Below are positions 18,301 to 26,326 of a stretch of DNA of 64,000 bases, in pieces. The position numbers and the translations under genes are program-made. The stretch is from Pedobacter kyonggii (GTDB lineage: Bacteria > Bacteroidota > Bacteroidia > Sphingobacteriales > Sphingobacteriaceae), in the NCBI RefSeq assembly GCF_004310665.1, contig NZ_SIXF01000005.1, positions 186,001 to 250,000 on the forward strand, read 5' to 3'. How positions within the stretch are numbered: position 1 is the first letter of the stretch; each line of letters opens with the position of its first letter. The notes beneath the pieces are model-generated. The model worked only from the letters and a program-made list of their open reading frames with translations, made no database searches and had not been told where the DNA came from.

Positions 18301-19415
18301 ATATAATAACTATAAGGCGTTGAGCTATTTCCGCCTATGTTTTTGCCCCACAATGCCGCACCTGAGGAACTGTACTTTCCAACGAAAAGATTTTTCCCTC
18401 CCGTTGATGTTAAGGCAACATTGTTTGCGGGAGAACTGAGGGTTACCGTACCACTATAAACACCGGTTAGGTAAATATCGTTGTTTGGGCCTGAGGCTAA
18501 AGATGATACAACGGCAGTAGCTCCATCAATTTTGTCAGACCATATTAGCTGACCGGTTTCTGTGTATTTTGCAATAAAGTAATTTGGTGAAGTGCCGGTA
18601 ATATTGTTGGCCGGACCTTTGGGATTTAAATCGATGCTGGACGAAAAATAACCCATTATAGTAATCTCGTTGTTGGTATTGGTTATTACATGCCGGATCT
18701 CATCTGTACTGAATGAACCGAAACCATAAGCCCATTGAATATTTCCATTTTTATCATATTTGACCATAAAGCCATCTAAACCTCCTTTGGGTAGTAGGTT
18801 AAAACCGCCAAGGCTTATATTAGATGAATAGGAGCCTACAAATATAACATTACCTAAACGATCAGCGGCAACAACATGTCCATACTCGGTAGATGAACCA
18901 CCAACATTTTTTGCCCATTTAAAATTGCCATCCAAATCTAACTTTACAATAAAAGCGTCATTTCCGCCAGCATTGTTAAGATTGAAGGTGCCTGATCCTG
19001 GATCACAATCCATGCTAAATGAACTAAACTGGCCGCCAAAAATTACATTTGATTCATTATCAACTGTTAAATTATTCACCTGGTCAAGCTCTGATCCACC
19101 AATGCTTTTTGCCCAGATTAATTTTCCATCAGGTGTATACTTAGCAATAAAAACATCATAATCACCGTTCGATGTCAGACTAACCGGAGCAGAAATACCC
19201 GATAAATCTACAGTGATTGTACTTCTAAAATTTCCAGCAATGTAAACGTTATCAAATTTATCAACAGCAACGCCGCTCACCTTGCTTTCCCCAAAACCGC
19301 CAATATCTTTAACCCAATCTGGAATGGGCTGCTGTTGTGCAAAACTGTTAGAAGGAAGGATAAAAAATGCTAAAAGATATAATAACCTGTGAAATAGCCG
19401 AATTTTATTGTGCAT
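15318..19415 (-). CDS. Large T9SS-secreted protein with SBBP repeats and gliding-type C-terminal domain
   Basis: A 1365-residue secreted protein. Order: signal peptide (to about residue 27, ending FAQ), beta-propeller SBBP-type repeats (about 30-480) with repeated 'GNVIFVGSYSS' and 'F(I/V)AKY' phrases, several Ig/PKD-like modules (about 480-1270), then a C-terminal 'SFSPNGDGINDNW...ISVYNRYGVLMY' domain (about 1283-1365). The last is the CHU_C (TIGR04131) signal for type B export by the type IX secretion system, so the protein should reach the cell surface. It is probably adhesive or structural. It is flanked by a transferase/methyltransferase pair and by a decayed partial copy of that pair. 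Confidence 0.92.
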   Translation of the reverse strand: MHNKIRLFHRLLYLLAFFILPSNSFAQQQPIPDWVKDIGGFGESKVSGVAVDKFDNVYIAGNFRSTITVDLSGISAPVSLTSNGDYDVFIAKYTPDGKLIWAKSIGGSELDQVNNLTVDNESNVIFGGQFSSFSMDCDPGSGTFNLNNAGGNDAFIVKLDLDGNFKWAKNVGGSSTEYGHVVAADRLGNVIFVGSYSSNISLGGFNLLPKGGLDGFMVKYDKNGNIQWAYGFGSFSTDEIRHVITNTNNEITIMGYFSSSIDLNPKGPANNITGTSPNYFIAKYTETGQLIWSDKIDGATAVVSSLASGPNNDIYLTGVYSGTVTLSSPANNVALTSTGGKNLFVGKYSSSGAALWGKNIGGNSSTPYSYYITADVDDNVYIGGYFDGTLIFGDVSFNKTLTFHGVRDTFFGKYTGTGKYVWAFNFGSSCSGNFGHKIAVDSKKNVLLGGSFCSTVDFNPGICELKITAKNGTSDGYISKYNQIKFTGEANIVSFELAEQTAPALINTQDKTITIKVRAGTNVTALKPILTTDIGVVAPLSGVANNFTQPQKYIITSNCQDYTWLVTVQVEETNEITICSGATQILVGVAANTRPSYTYLWQIKDPTGNWIAAPNASASIDYELKGLTNFTNQDITYQFRRKVFTANAELIEPNINIIIHPATTTNLISTTQNVLCSGASNVLITGTVPQGAENETAVYKWQESDDELTWRDINNATGIDLSVSIAKTKYFKRLTFSASCISYSNTLKIEAQPQVTASIAGNNIALCNNDMVTLNANAVAMNETGTWQVVSPASYHPFNAINEHNPSLQITNIPSDVDVVLKWTINQDVCSTSSSSTITIHNYSEAILTLPSNITISEGQSVKIPATITPVINNYTFTWSPSTGLDHPDILTPTSKPDKTTVYHLKITYGNSCVIEKDIRIGIDKTTKLATCSGETVQLTGEAFIGSSPIIQWQFFDLRTWVNIQNGNNADFSLKTIEHFENTPIIMLYRRMITTGGTSYFDSKYEISTSPHTRNNIISTETLNYCGNTTGPLSIMGSDPIGAAGMTLSYAWELSNDEVNWSIIGSETAKDIVLNSLTQTGYFRRTTYSNSCVSLSNVLKITLNPRPTIADAGENLSLCGKSFIVLSGNKPGENEVGTWSVISPVNFNPFTAANINNPNAVINNLPSGQQVVLQWEIANNNCNTTTKDEVEIISYRDISVTAPAKLTIDYGKVVNLNVITDLGNEPYTFEWLPKTGLKNQYSLSPDASPRENTTYTLKINYGLNCSKSIPIEVIVLNTIDIPKSFSPNGDGINDNWNIGNILNYPGSKISVYNRYGVLMYQNTSTLAAWDGTNKGKLVLVGVYYYVIELKDKYNSVYNGSITVLR

Positions 19416-19467
19416 TATAAGAGCGGTAAAACAGTGTGTTTAGATTCTGTAAAAAATAAAAATAATA

Positions 19468-19475
19468 CAAATCTA
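19468..19475 (-). promoter_or_regulatory. Putative -7 element for the T9SS cargo gene
   Basis: The minus strand reads TAGATTTG (TAnnTTTG), 53 bases before the start codon at 19415. No clear -33 element was seen. Confidence 0.35.
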
Positions 19476-19532
19476 CAACTAATTAAAATAGCAGGTTAAT
19501 TATCGCTTAATGATTTTTTTTGTTGATTTTTC

Positions 19533-19940
19533 TTACTGCAGTAAATTTTTCTTTATCCAGATCGGTTTTGGCACCATCAGAAAAAATATACAAATTGCTT
19601 TGTGCTGCCAACTCATTTTGTTGCAGAATTGTAACGTACGCTCTGTATGCTCCGGACGATTGCATACGAAAAGTTCTATTGGGCAAGGCCTTGCATTTTT
19701 ATATTTATCAATAAGCGAGCCAGGTATTTTTTTACCATATAAGATGTTTAAGGTCTGTATAAGTTTGGATATATCTTGCCCTCTGTATTCACATTTAATC
19801 ACCTCAAGTACTTTTTAGGTTTTAGTCCTTTGCATACATCAACGATGTTCTGGGCTTTATATTTTGCATCCAGCATTCTCCAGGCCACATCGCTATTGCT
19901 ATAAAATTATCGTAGGCCGTTTTTACTTCTTCGCTTTACA
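19533..19940 (-). pseudogene. Decayed partial copy of the sugar-transferase and methyltransferase genes
   Basis: Positions about 19540-19705 match 14156-14330 at the base level (start of the transferase, including VCNRPEHTERTLQF), and 19802-19940 match 15105-15244 (start of the methyltransferase). The order is the same as in the intact pair, but everything between is missing. Single-base losses break the frames, for example in the run of Ts after TACTTTTT and in the transferase after LQF. Neither piece can make protein. The segment looks like an old duplication that later lost most of its length. Confidence 0.85.
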
Positions 19941-20245
19941 TTTCAGTTATTAAGCATAAATATAACTTTTGAGAAATAAATACCTATCACTAAATAATAA
20001 AAATATAAAAGTTTTATGCTGTCTATACATCAACATATTATTAATAATACTTTAACGTAAAAAAAATTTGTATTTATGTAAAACTTTAGTTTATTTGTAT
20101 GTAGATTTTCGCAGCGTAATGTTTTCTTTCAAAACAGTATACGTTTGTAATCTGATTAATTAAAATAAAGAAAAATTAAAAATTCTTCTGATGCCAAAAG
20201 GAGTGCTCAGTAGATATAATTGTCTATAAATCTAAATTAACCATT
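19941..20245. other. AT-rich spacer upstream of the M57 gene
   Basis: About 300 bases of strongly AT-rich sequence without a coding frame. It presumably carries the promoter of the protease gene at 20246; no TAnnTTTG element stands out. Confidence 0.4.
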
Positions 20246-21625
20246 ATGAAAAACAGAAAAATGATTGTGAGGTTGCTCATGATCTCCGCTATTTCTATCT
20301 CAATTTTCGCCTGTAAAAAAGGAGAAAATAATGTTAGCCAGGAGGAAGTAAAAAAAACAGATGCTGTTTACTCCTACATTAGAAGCCTAGGTTTCCCAGC
20401 ATCAGCTATTAAAGATCTCGGCAAAGAATATCTTGTAGAAGAAGATATTGCCTTCTCAAAGGATATGATTATCCCTTCAACTTCAGGGCCAAAAACAGAA
20501 CAGTATTATACTGGAAATCTCGTGAGTTCTGCTAACAGAACCAATATCAGAATTTATGTTGATGCATCTATGGCATCTTTAAGTGCGGAAGTCAATTCTG
20601 CAGTTAATCAATGGAATACAGTACCAAGTTCTAATATTCATTTTAATCTTGTAACAAGTGGTAGTTATGATATTCTAATTATGGATGAAAATTTAGGAAA
20701 TGGTTATTGCGGTGTTGCCCGTTTTCCTATTAATGGAAATGCCGGAGGATTAATCAAGATCAACAAGACTTATATCTCTGGAAATAGTTTTGACCAGAGA
20801 CAGCGGACAATTGCCCATGAAATAGGCCATTGCGTTGGATTCAGGCACACAAATTGGTCCGCAAATGGCGAACCACAAAACGGTACTGATGATATTGGAA
20901 CTCCAGCAAGTGCGATAGACGTTCCGAATGTTGGTGGCACAGATCCATCCTCTATAATGAATGGAGGTCAATGTGGTATCGGTGCTGCTTATTTCTCAGT
21001 TAAAGATAAACAAGCTATTGCTTCATTATATCCTGTAGTAACTTCAGGTCCATCAGGAACATTAACCACAATGGCAGGGATAGACATAGGCGTAGATGAT
21101 GGTGTATATTTTTGGGGTTTATCTGGCTTGGTTACTAAAGGCAACTCAACTTCAATTAATGGCCCTACCCAACAGTATTTTCTGCCTTCTGGTAAGAACT
21201 TTGGTGACGTTATAGATATGGCTATTTCTAATGCTGGCCGTGGTTACGTTTGGTATAAAGATGGTACAATGTCTGTAGGCCAAAGTATTGGTAACTTTGG
21301 AGATTATATTCTCCCTAAAAGTTATGTCCTTCCTGCTGGCAAAACACCTCTGGATATTGTTGGGATTGCAATTTTAAAATCTAACGATCACTGTTTTGCA
21401 TTTTATAGTGATGGTACATTTTCTGAAGGAAACTCCACAGACCTTGGTGCATATGTTGGGCTTCAAAATTACGCACTTCCTCCAGGAAAAAATTATAATG
21501 AAATCGTTGATATAGGTATTGCAGCTAGTTCAGGGTGGTTTTATGCATGGTATTCTGATAATAAAATGTCTGTTGGAACATCAACTGATTTAAACTATTG
21601 GATCCCACTAAAATCTATGGATTAA
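20246..21625 (+). CDS. M57-like zinc metalloprotease lipoprotein with C-terminal repeats
   Basis: An N-terminal lipoprotein signal ends SIFAC with C23 as the anchor. The catalytic motif HEIGHCVGFRH (H191, E192, H195, H201) fits the 'HEIGH' (M57) group, with the expected long N-terminal region including 'VYSYIRSLGF...IKDLG'. From about residue 278 on there are four repeats of roughly 48 residues containing 'W/FYxDGxxSxGxST' and linked by 'LPxGKxxxDIVxIAI', perhaps a substrate- or carbohydrate-binding module. It is probably a surface or periplasmic protease. The gene stands alone. Confidence 0.85.
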   Translation: MKNRKMIVRLLMISAISISIFACKKGENNVSQEEVKKTDAVYSYIRSLGFPASAIKDLGKEYLVEEDIAFSKDMIIPSTSGPKTEQYYTGNLVSSANRTNIRIYVDASMASLSAEVNSAVNQWNTVPSSNIHFNLVTSGSYDILIMDENLGNGYCGVARFPINGNAGGLIKINKTYISGNSFDQRQRTIAHEIGHCVGFRHTNWSANGEPQNGTDDIGTPASAIDVPNVGGTDPSSIMNGGQCGIGAAYFSVKDKQAIASLYPVVTSGPSGTLTTMAGIDIGVDDGVYFWGLSGLVTKGNSTSINGPTQQYFLPSGKNFGDVIDMAISNAGRGYVWYKDGTMSVGQSIGNFGDYILPKSYVLPAGKTPLDIVGIAILKSNDHCFAFYSDGTFSEGNSTDLGAYVGLQNYALPPGKNYNEIVDIGIAASSGWFYAWYSDNKMSVGTSTDLNYWIPLKSMD

Positions 21626-22268
21626 ATCATTGATTTTTTTCAGTAACATATCTTATTCAAAGATAAAATAATGCAAAGTTTAATTAAACGAATGAACTCG
21701 ATGTATTTCGGGTTCATTCTGTTAAGTTTATGTAGATACTAATCGAGGTATAAAAAAGTTATAAGTTAATTGAAAAGGTTATACTTATATTATAGAACGC
21801 ACACCTAACCATGACAAAAGCTAGGATTTAGTAATTTTTAAGCAGTATTTAAAGCATAATGCTTTTTTGGTATCAAAAATTTAGGGCTTTCGACATGCCA
21901 CCACTGACGTTATTTAACAAATCAGTATTTTAGCTGCTTATGTGTCCACATCCAGTTAAGCCCATAGCACAGTATCCTCGTTTTACTTAAATCCGGCCAA
22001 ACAAATTTTTCGGACTTCACATTCCTCGCCCTACTGCTGGCTTTGAAAGAAAAATTTTCATTCGGCGTTTTTTGGTTCTTTTTGACGGCAAAAAGCAGAA
22101 GTCCATCGGCAGCGTCGAGCCGAAGCAAGCTACTTGCCGTAAGGGTAAAGAAATCAATATATGCCACTCATATTTATTTTTAAGAATAAATTATCCCTCA
22201 GATCGGCATAGTAATTATTTTTTATTAAATTTTAAACAGGCTCTTAGTTTATATTTATATTTTTATCC
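21626..22268. other. Long spacer with hairpin and unexplained GC-richer island
   Basis: No convincing gene. A 12-base-pair hairpin with one G-U pair lies at 21690-21719 (a possible weak terminator without T-run). From about 21900 to 22170 base composition rises and a frame of 81 codons is open on the minus strand, but its product looks like non-coding or repeat-derived sequence. The last 100 bases before FkbM are AT-rich. Confidence 0.4.
21690..21719 (+). terminator. Weak hairpin after the M57 gene
   Basis: Arms GAATGAACTCGA and TCGGGTTCATTC pair with one G-U and a 6-base loop. There is no T-run after it, so termination is uncertain. Confidence 0.4.
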
Positions 22269-22952
22269 ATGATTAAATCAATAAAAAAAGCACTATCAAA
22301 ATACTTACCTGTTAATTATTTCGCCTACAGTAAATCATACTCACAAGATGGTGAGGACATGATACTTAAAGCGATTTATGAGCAGAAAAAAGCGTATAAA
22401 GGCTTCTTTGTAGATGTTGGCGCACATCATCCCGTAAGATATTCCAATACCAATTACTTTTATAAACGTGGATGGAAGGGGATTAACATTGAACCTACGC
22501 CATCGGCTATTGGCGCTTTTAATACCTTTAGAAAAAGAGACATTAATTTAAATATTGGTATAGGTCCGGAAAAAACCAAACTTAAGTTCTACTGTTTTAA
22601 CGAGCCTGCATTGAATAGTTTTTCTGAAGAGGTTTCTAAAAGGATCGACGCCGAATCCGCTAAATATAAAATTATAAAAGAACTTGATATTGATGTACTG
22701 CCTTTGGGTGATGTTTTGGATCAACATCTGCCAGCCAATACCACTATCGATTTTTTGAGTATTGATGTGGAAGGTTTGGATTACCAGGTTTTACTTTCCA
22801 ATAACTGGGATAAGTATAAACCAAGTGTTATTTTGGTAGAAGAGAATGTTAATGTTGATGAGCTGAATAATTCGCCGATATACAAATTTCTAAAGGATAA
22901 GGGTTACGCCTTTTTTGCAAAAACCTTACGCACCTGCGTTTATCGCCTATAA
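22269..22952 (+). CDS. FkbM family methyltransferase
   Basis: A 227-residue protein with 'SYSQDGEDMIL' (residues 24-34), 'GFFVDVGAHHP' (SAM-binding motif I), 'GWKGINIEP' and 'IDFLSIDVEGLDYQVL', the sequence marks of FkbM-type O-methyltransferases. In this setting, next to a polysaccharide flippase, it most likely methylates a sugar of a surface glycan. Its stop codon (22950-22952) directly abuts the stop of the convergent flippase gene, with no base between. The upstream 640 bases hold no gene. Confidence 0.9.
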   Translation: MIKSIKKALSKYLPVNYFAYSKSYSQDGEDMILKAIYEQKKAYKGFFVDVGAHHPVRYSNTNYFYKRGWKGINIEPTPSAIGAFNTFRKRDINLNIGIGPEKTKLKFYCFNEPALNSFSEEVSKRIDAESAKYKIIKELDIDVLPLGDVLDQHLPANTTIDFLSIDVEGLDYQVLLSNNWDKYKPSVILVEENVNVDELNNSPIYKFLKDKGYAFFAKTLRTCVYRL

Positions 22953-24278
22953 TTATTTGTTAAATATTTTTTGGAACGCGGTAATAAGGAACAGTGATTT
23001 TAACATCATCAAACCTTGTTGCCGCGTTTTTTTGAATAGCAAAATAAAAAAAGTAGAACAGAAATAAGCAATTACCGTAGCTATAGCCGTACCGATCATA
23101 CCCATTTTTGGGATCAGTATTAAGTTTAATACAATATTAACAGCTGCTCCAAAACCCGTACGGATAAAGGTAAGACGGCTAAATCCCTCTGCAATCAGAT
23201 ACTGACCACTCGCTACACCTAAGAAAACAAAAATACTTCCCCATACATGTAAGGCTAACGCTGGCGCTGCAAATGCGAATTCAGGGTTATATAACCTATA
23301 AATATAGGGTGCAGCAAAAGTTACAAATAAGGCAAATGCAAGACTTAGCCAGGCCATTAAATCGTATAAATTTTGAAGCCTTTTTTGGTACCGCTCCGGA
23401 TTATCTCTTCTGGCATTTAAAATTGCAGGAAAAAGAGAGGTTACAATGGCCACAGGTACAAAGTTTAAGGCTTCGCTTAAGCTAACCGCGGTTGCATAGG
23501 CACCAGCCTCTGCAGTTCCCTTTTGCCCCATAATTTCTTTCAACATCAGCAGATCTATTTTCATGTAAACCGAAACCATGATCCCCGAAATAATTAATGG
23601 CCACGAAAAATGGAGCAATTTGAGCGCTAATTCTTTATTAAAAGACCATTTAAAAATGTTTCTGCCCTTCCGTTGGTAAACGTAAAAATAACCTATTGAT
23701 AGCAGGGCAGTATCAAAAAGAAATGAATACACGAAATAGATCAAGTTAGCAGAAAATACAATCAGCGCAATTTTGGTAAGCGCTGATATGACATTTCCAA
23801 CAATCTGTACCTGCATAATGTATTTCGACTGTACTTCGGACTGGAAATAAGAATCGATTACGGTTAAAGATTGAAATAAGCCCGTAAAAGATAATATTAA
23901 AATAATATGATATGGAATATCAGAAAGCGGGCGGATGGTCCAGGCTAAAAAAATAGCAGGTATGCAGACCAGACCAGCAATAACCTTTAACAAAAATGCA
24001 GTTCCTAATATGGTATCTCTATTTCCTGGAAACTGATGAAGCTCTTTTACGATGAACTGATCGAGGCCAAGGCCTGCAATAGATGCAAAAAGATAGGTAT
24101 ATGTAATTGCACTTGTTAAAATACCATTATTAAAGGCAAGCAGGTAGTTGGCTACCATAATGCTAACAGCCATTTTAATAGCCAAGCTGCCAACTCTGCC
24201 CAGCATTAACAACCCCGTATTTTTTAAATACTTGTTAAATGCTTCTTCGTCAAAACCTTTTAAGGCGGGTAATTTCAT
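22953..24278 (-). CDS. Polysaccharide flippase (Wzx/PST, MATE-like)
   Basis: A 441-residue integral membrane protein with about 12-14 hydrophobic segments, starting 'NTGLLMLGRVGSLAIKMAVSIMVANYL' in pattern, as in lipid-linked oligosaccharide flippases, and with the typical C-terminal 'GIGTAIATVIAYF'-like repeat segments. It should move an undecaprenyl-linked glycan across the inner membrane. It follows the repeat lipoprotein gene at a distance of 78 bases on the same strand and meets FkbM tail to tail. Confidence 0.88.
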   Translation of the reverse strand: MKLPALKGFDEEAFNKYLKNTGLLMLGRVGSLAIKMAVSIMVANYLLAFNNGILTSAITYTYLFASIAGLGLDQFIVKELHQFPGNRDTILGTAFLLKVIAGLVCIPAIFLAWTIRPLSDIPYHIILILSFTGLFQSLTVIDSYFQSEVQSKYIMQVQIVGNVISALTKIALIVFSANLIYFVYSFLFDTALLSIGYFYVYQRKGRNIFKWSFNKELALKLLHFSWPLIISGIMVSVYMKIDLLMLKEIMGQKGTAEAGAYATAVSLSEALNFVPVAIVTSLFPAILNARRDNPERYQKRLQNLYDLMAWLSLAFALFVTFAAPYIYRLYNPEFAFAAPALALHVWGSIFVFLGVASGQYLIAEGFSRLTFIRTGFGAAVNIVLNLILIPKMGMIGTAIATVIAYFCSTFFILLFKKTRQQGLMMLKSLFLITAFQKIFNK

Positions 24279-24356
24279 TAACGCAAAGATGTAAAAAAAT
24301 GTGCGTTAAGTTAGGTGCTGAAAATTCAAAATATTAAGTACACAATATATGTACTA

Positions 24357-24974
24357 TTATTTTCCTTCACTTTTGGTTTCCAGCGCCTTTGCTTCTGTTG
24401 TTTTGGTTTCAGGTGTTGGCGCAGGAACAGTATTTACCACTGGGGCAGGTTTGCTGTTTAAAGGTGCACCAACAGCAATATCACAGCGATGGTTGGGCTG
24501 GCCATGGGGTGGGTTCAAGCCCTTTCCTGTTTTTATAGCTACAGTTTGTTTTACTGCAGCAGGCTGTGTGGTAACTACTTGTGTTGGTTTGCTATCCAGC
24601 GGCGCACCAATGGCAATATCACATCTGTGCCCAGGTTCTCCGTGTTTAGGATTTAGTTTTTTACCTGAAGTATTTACAATAGGGGTGGCCGGAGCAGGTA
24701 TTGCTTGTTGAGTAACCTTCGGCTGTGGCTGAACTGTGGCTGTTTGATTTAACGGTGCACCAACAGCCAATGCACAGGTATGTCCGGCCTCACCATGTGG
24801 CGGATTGAAAATAAGGTTAGTTTTGGCACTTTGCGCTGGGGGCTGCACAATATTGCTTTTTTGAAGTCCCTGTATTCCCGTAGGTGTTGGAATAACAGCT
24901 TGAGCAGTTTCTTTCTTTTCACTATTACAGGCGCAAAGTAGAGTTAAGGCGAACAGATAAAAAACATGTTTCAT
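24357..24974 (-). CDS. Lipoprotein with three NPxHG...HxC repeats, function unknown
   Basis: After a short hydrophobic signal ending LLCAC (probable lipidated C16) the 205-residue protein holds three near-identical 19-residue units at 57-75, 108-126 and 154-172. Each fits NPxHGxxxHxCxxAxGAPL, with H60/H65/C67, H111/H116/C118 and H157/H162/C164. Long Pro/Thr/Val/Ala/Gln linkers join them. The regular His-His-Cys spacing suggests metal or heme binding by each unit on flexible linkers, but this is inference. I recall similar single motifs in other Bacteroidota proteins of unknown function. Confidence 0.75.
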   Translation of the reverse strand: MKHVFYLFALTLLCACNSEKKETAQAVIPTPTGIQGLQKSNIVQPPAQSAKTNLIFNPPHGEAGHTCALAVGAPLNQTATVQPQPKVTQQAIPAPATPIVNTSGKKLNPKHGEPGHRCDIAIGAPLDSKPTQVVTTQPAAVKQTVAIKTGKGLNPPHGQPNHRCDIAVGAPLNSKPAPVVNTVPAPTPETKTTEAKALETKSEGK

Positions 24975-25019
24975 AGCGCTTAATTTAATTTATCCAAATA
25001 TGGCGAAATTAATTTACGC

Positions 25020-25532
25020 CTAAAAACTCTTTTCTATTCTTTCTAACTGCTTGAGATGATGTTTTAAATGAATTTCGATAAATCTTAGCCATTGTTTGGC
25101 ATTTAAGTAGCCTAGTCGTGGGTGTTTTGTTTTACAATTGGCTTTTGCGTTAGCAATTATGGGATAGTTATCATCAAGACCTTTTTCAAACTCTAAAATA
25201 AAATCGAGGGCTTCTGTTTTGCTGATTTTTTTAACACGCTCGGCCAGTCTTTTCGGAACTTTATACTTTTTTGCCGGCGGTAAAGTGCCTAAAACCAAAA
25301 TCAGTTTTACAATAAAATGTGTGGGTTTGTTTTCGCCTTTACCACTTGCTGCGCGTTCGAGCGCAATTAACGAGAGCAGGCTTGAATCGAAAATATGCGA
25401 ATATACTTCGCTGTAACTCCATCCGGCAATGGGTGGCGTGGTTTGAAAAATATCCTCAGAATAGTGAGATAATTTCGATTTATAGGCATCGACAATTTTA
25501 TGTACCGATGCCTTTATTTTTGCAGTCGTCAT
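25020..25532 (-). CDS. DinB/YfiT-like four-helix protein
   Basis: A 170-residue helical protein with a histidine in 'SYSEVYSHIFDSS' (about residue 46) and 'EIHLKHHLKQLERI' near the end, the spacing that builds the metal site of the DinB/YfiT superfamily. Members often are thiol-dependent transferases or hydrolases; the reaction here is unknown. No signal peptide. It is 19 bases downstream of the DUF4476 gene on the same strand. Confidence 0.75.
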   Translation of the reverse strand: MTTAKIKASVHKIVDAYKSKLSHYSEDIFQTTPPIAGWSYSEVYSHIFDSSLLSLIALERAASGKGENKPTHFIVKLILVLGTLPPAKKYKVPKRLAERVKKISKTEALDFILEFEKGLDDNYPIIANAKANCKTKHPRLGYLNAKQWLRFIEIHLKHHLKQLERIEKSF

Positions 25533-25551
25533 TTAATAAAGATAAGCTGAA

Positions 25552-26250
25552 TTACTGTTTCTCCAAGTATTTTAAAAAATCATCTTTATAGTTGAAAAAT
25601 TCGAATATTTCGGCGATTGTAAAATAATTTTGTGGATCTACAACCGTTTGATAAAGGCTTTTGGCAGTTTTTGAACGTTCAGTATCGAAAGTAAATGCTT
25701 TGAGTATGAGTTTGCACTGACTACTGGAAAATGAAGCTTTCTTATTTACCGCGTTGATGAGTCTCACCCTTTCACTATCAAAACTTGATTTTTTATAGCT
25801 GGTATAAAATTCTTGAAAAGCCTCAGGCGATAATAGCCTATAGTTTAGGTCAGCTAGTGTTGGTTGAATAGGGGCCGTATTGAGATTTTCCGTATAATCA
25901 TAAAAATCATCCAGCGCGTATTGATTGTTGCGAAACAGGCTTAGTTGTTTAATTACATTCAGCCTGCCGTTATCGAAACCTAAAATGAGACGCTCCTGTG
26001 CATTTACATTAATCCGCTCTTTTAGGATTAATCTATCGCCCTGGATTATAGACAGCTCGGGTTTAGAATTATATACATCGTAAAAACGAAATCTGCCCGT
26101 AGCTGATCCTATGACTTCATCGTCTAAGTATACTGTATACTTGCCCGGTTTAGTAATTTGCAGAAATACTTCGGCTGCACTACGGTTGTTTTGAGCGAAA
26201 CTTAGTGTAGCAAAAAGCATTGCCAATCCTAAAAAGATGGTTTTCTTCAT
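25552..26250 (-). CDS. Secreted DUF4476 protein
   Basis: Signal peptide MKKTIFLGLAMLFATLSFAQ, a beta-rich middle region (residues 25-95, 'YTVYLDDEVIGSATGRFRFYDV'), then the helical C-terminal domain (about 130-232) that reads like DUF4476: 'VRLINAVNKKASFSSSQCKLIL' in pattern, 'FTFDTERSKTAKSLYQTVVDPQNYF'-like, 'FFNYKDDFLKYLE'. It should be periplasmic or surface-exposed. The family has no known function. It probably forms an operon with the DinB-like gene. Confidence 0.85.
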   Translation of the reverse strand: MKKTIFLGLAMLFATLSFAQNNRSAAEVFLQITKPGKYTVYLDDEVIGSATGRFRFYDVYNSKPELSIIQGDRLILKERINVNAQERLILGFDNGRLNVIKQLSLFRNNQYALDDFYDYTENLNTAPIQPTLADLNYRLLSPEAFQEFYTSYKKSSFDSERVRLINAVNKKASFSSSQCKLILKAFTFDTERSKTAKSLYQTVVDPQNYFTIAEIFEFFNYKDDFLKYLEKQ

Positions 26251-26326
26251 TTAATTAAGGTTTCATTTGTGTGTGTTTAAGCTAATGCCAAACGAATGCC
26301 AAAACCAAACAAAAAAGGAGGTAAAA

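Noticed and set aside
21922-22167. 81-codon minus-strand frame before FkbM
   Set aside because: Low-complexity, no motif, no start signal; better explained as repeat-derived sequence.
24349-24711. 120-codon plus-strand frame opposite the repeat lipoprotein
   Set aside because: It is the antisense of the repeated coding region, so the open frame follows from the repeats; the minus-strand product has a signal peptide and clear repeats.
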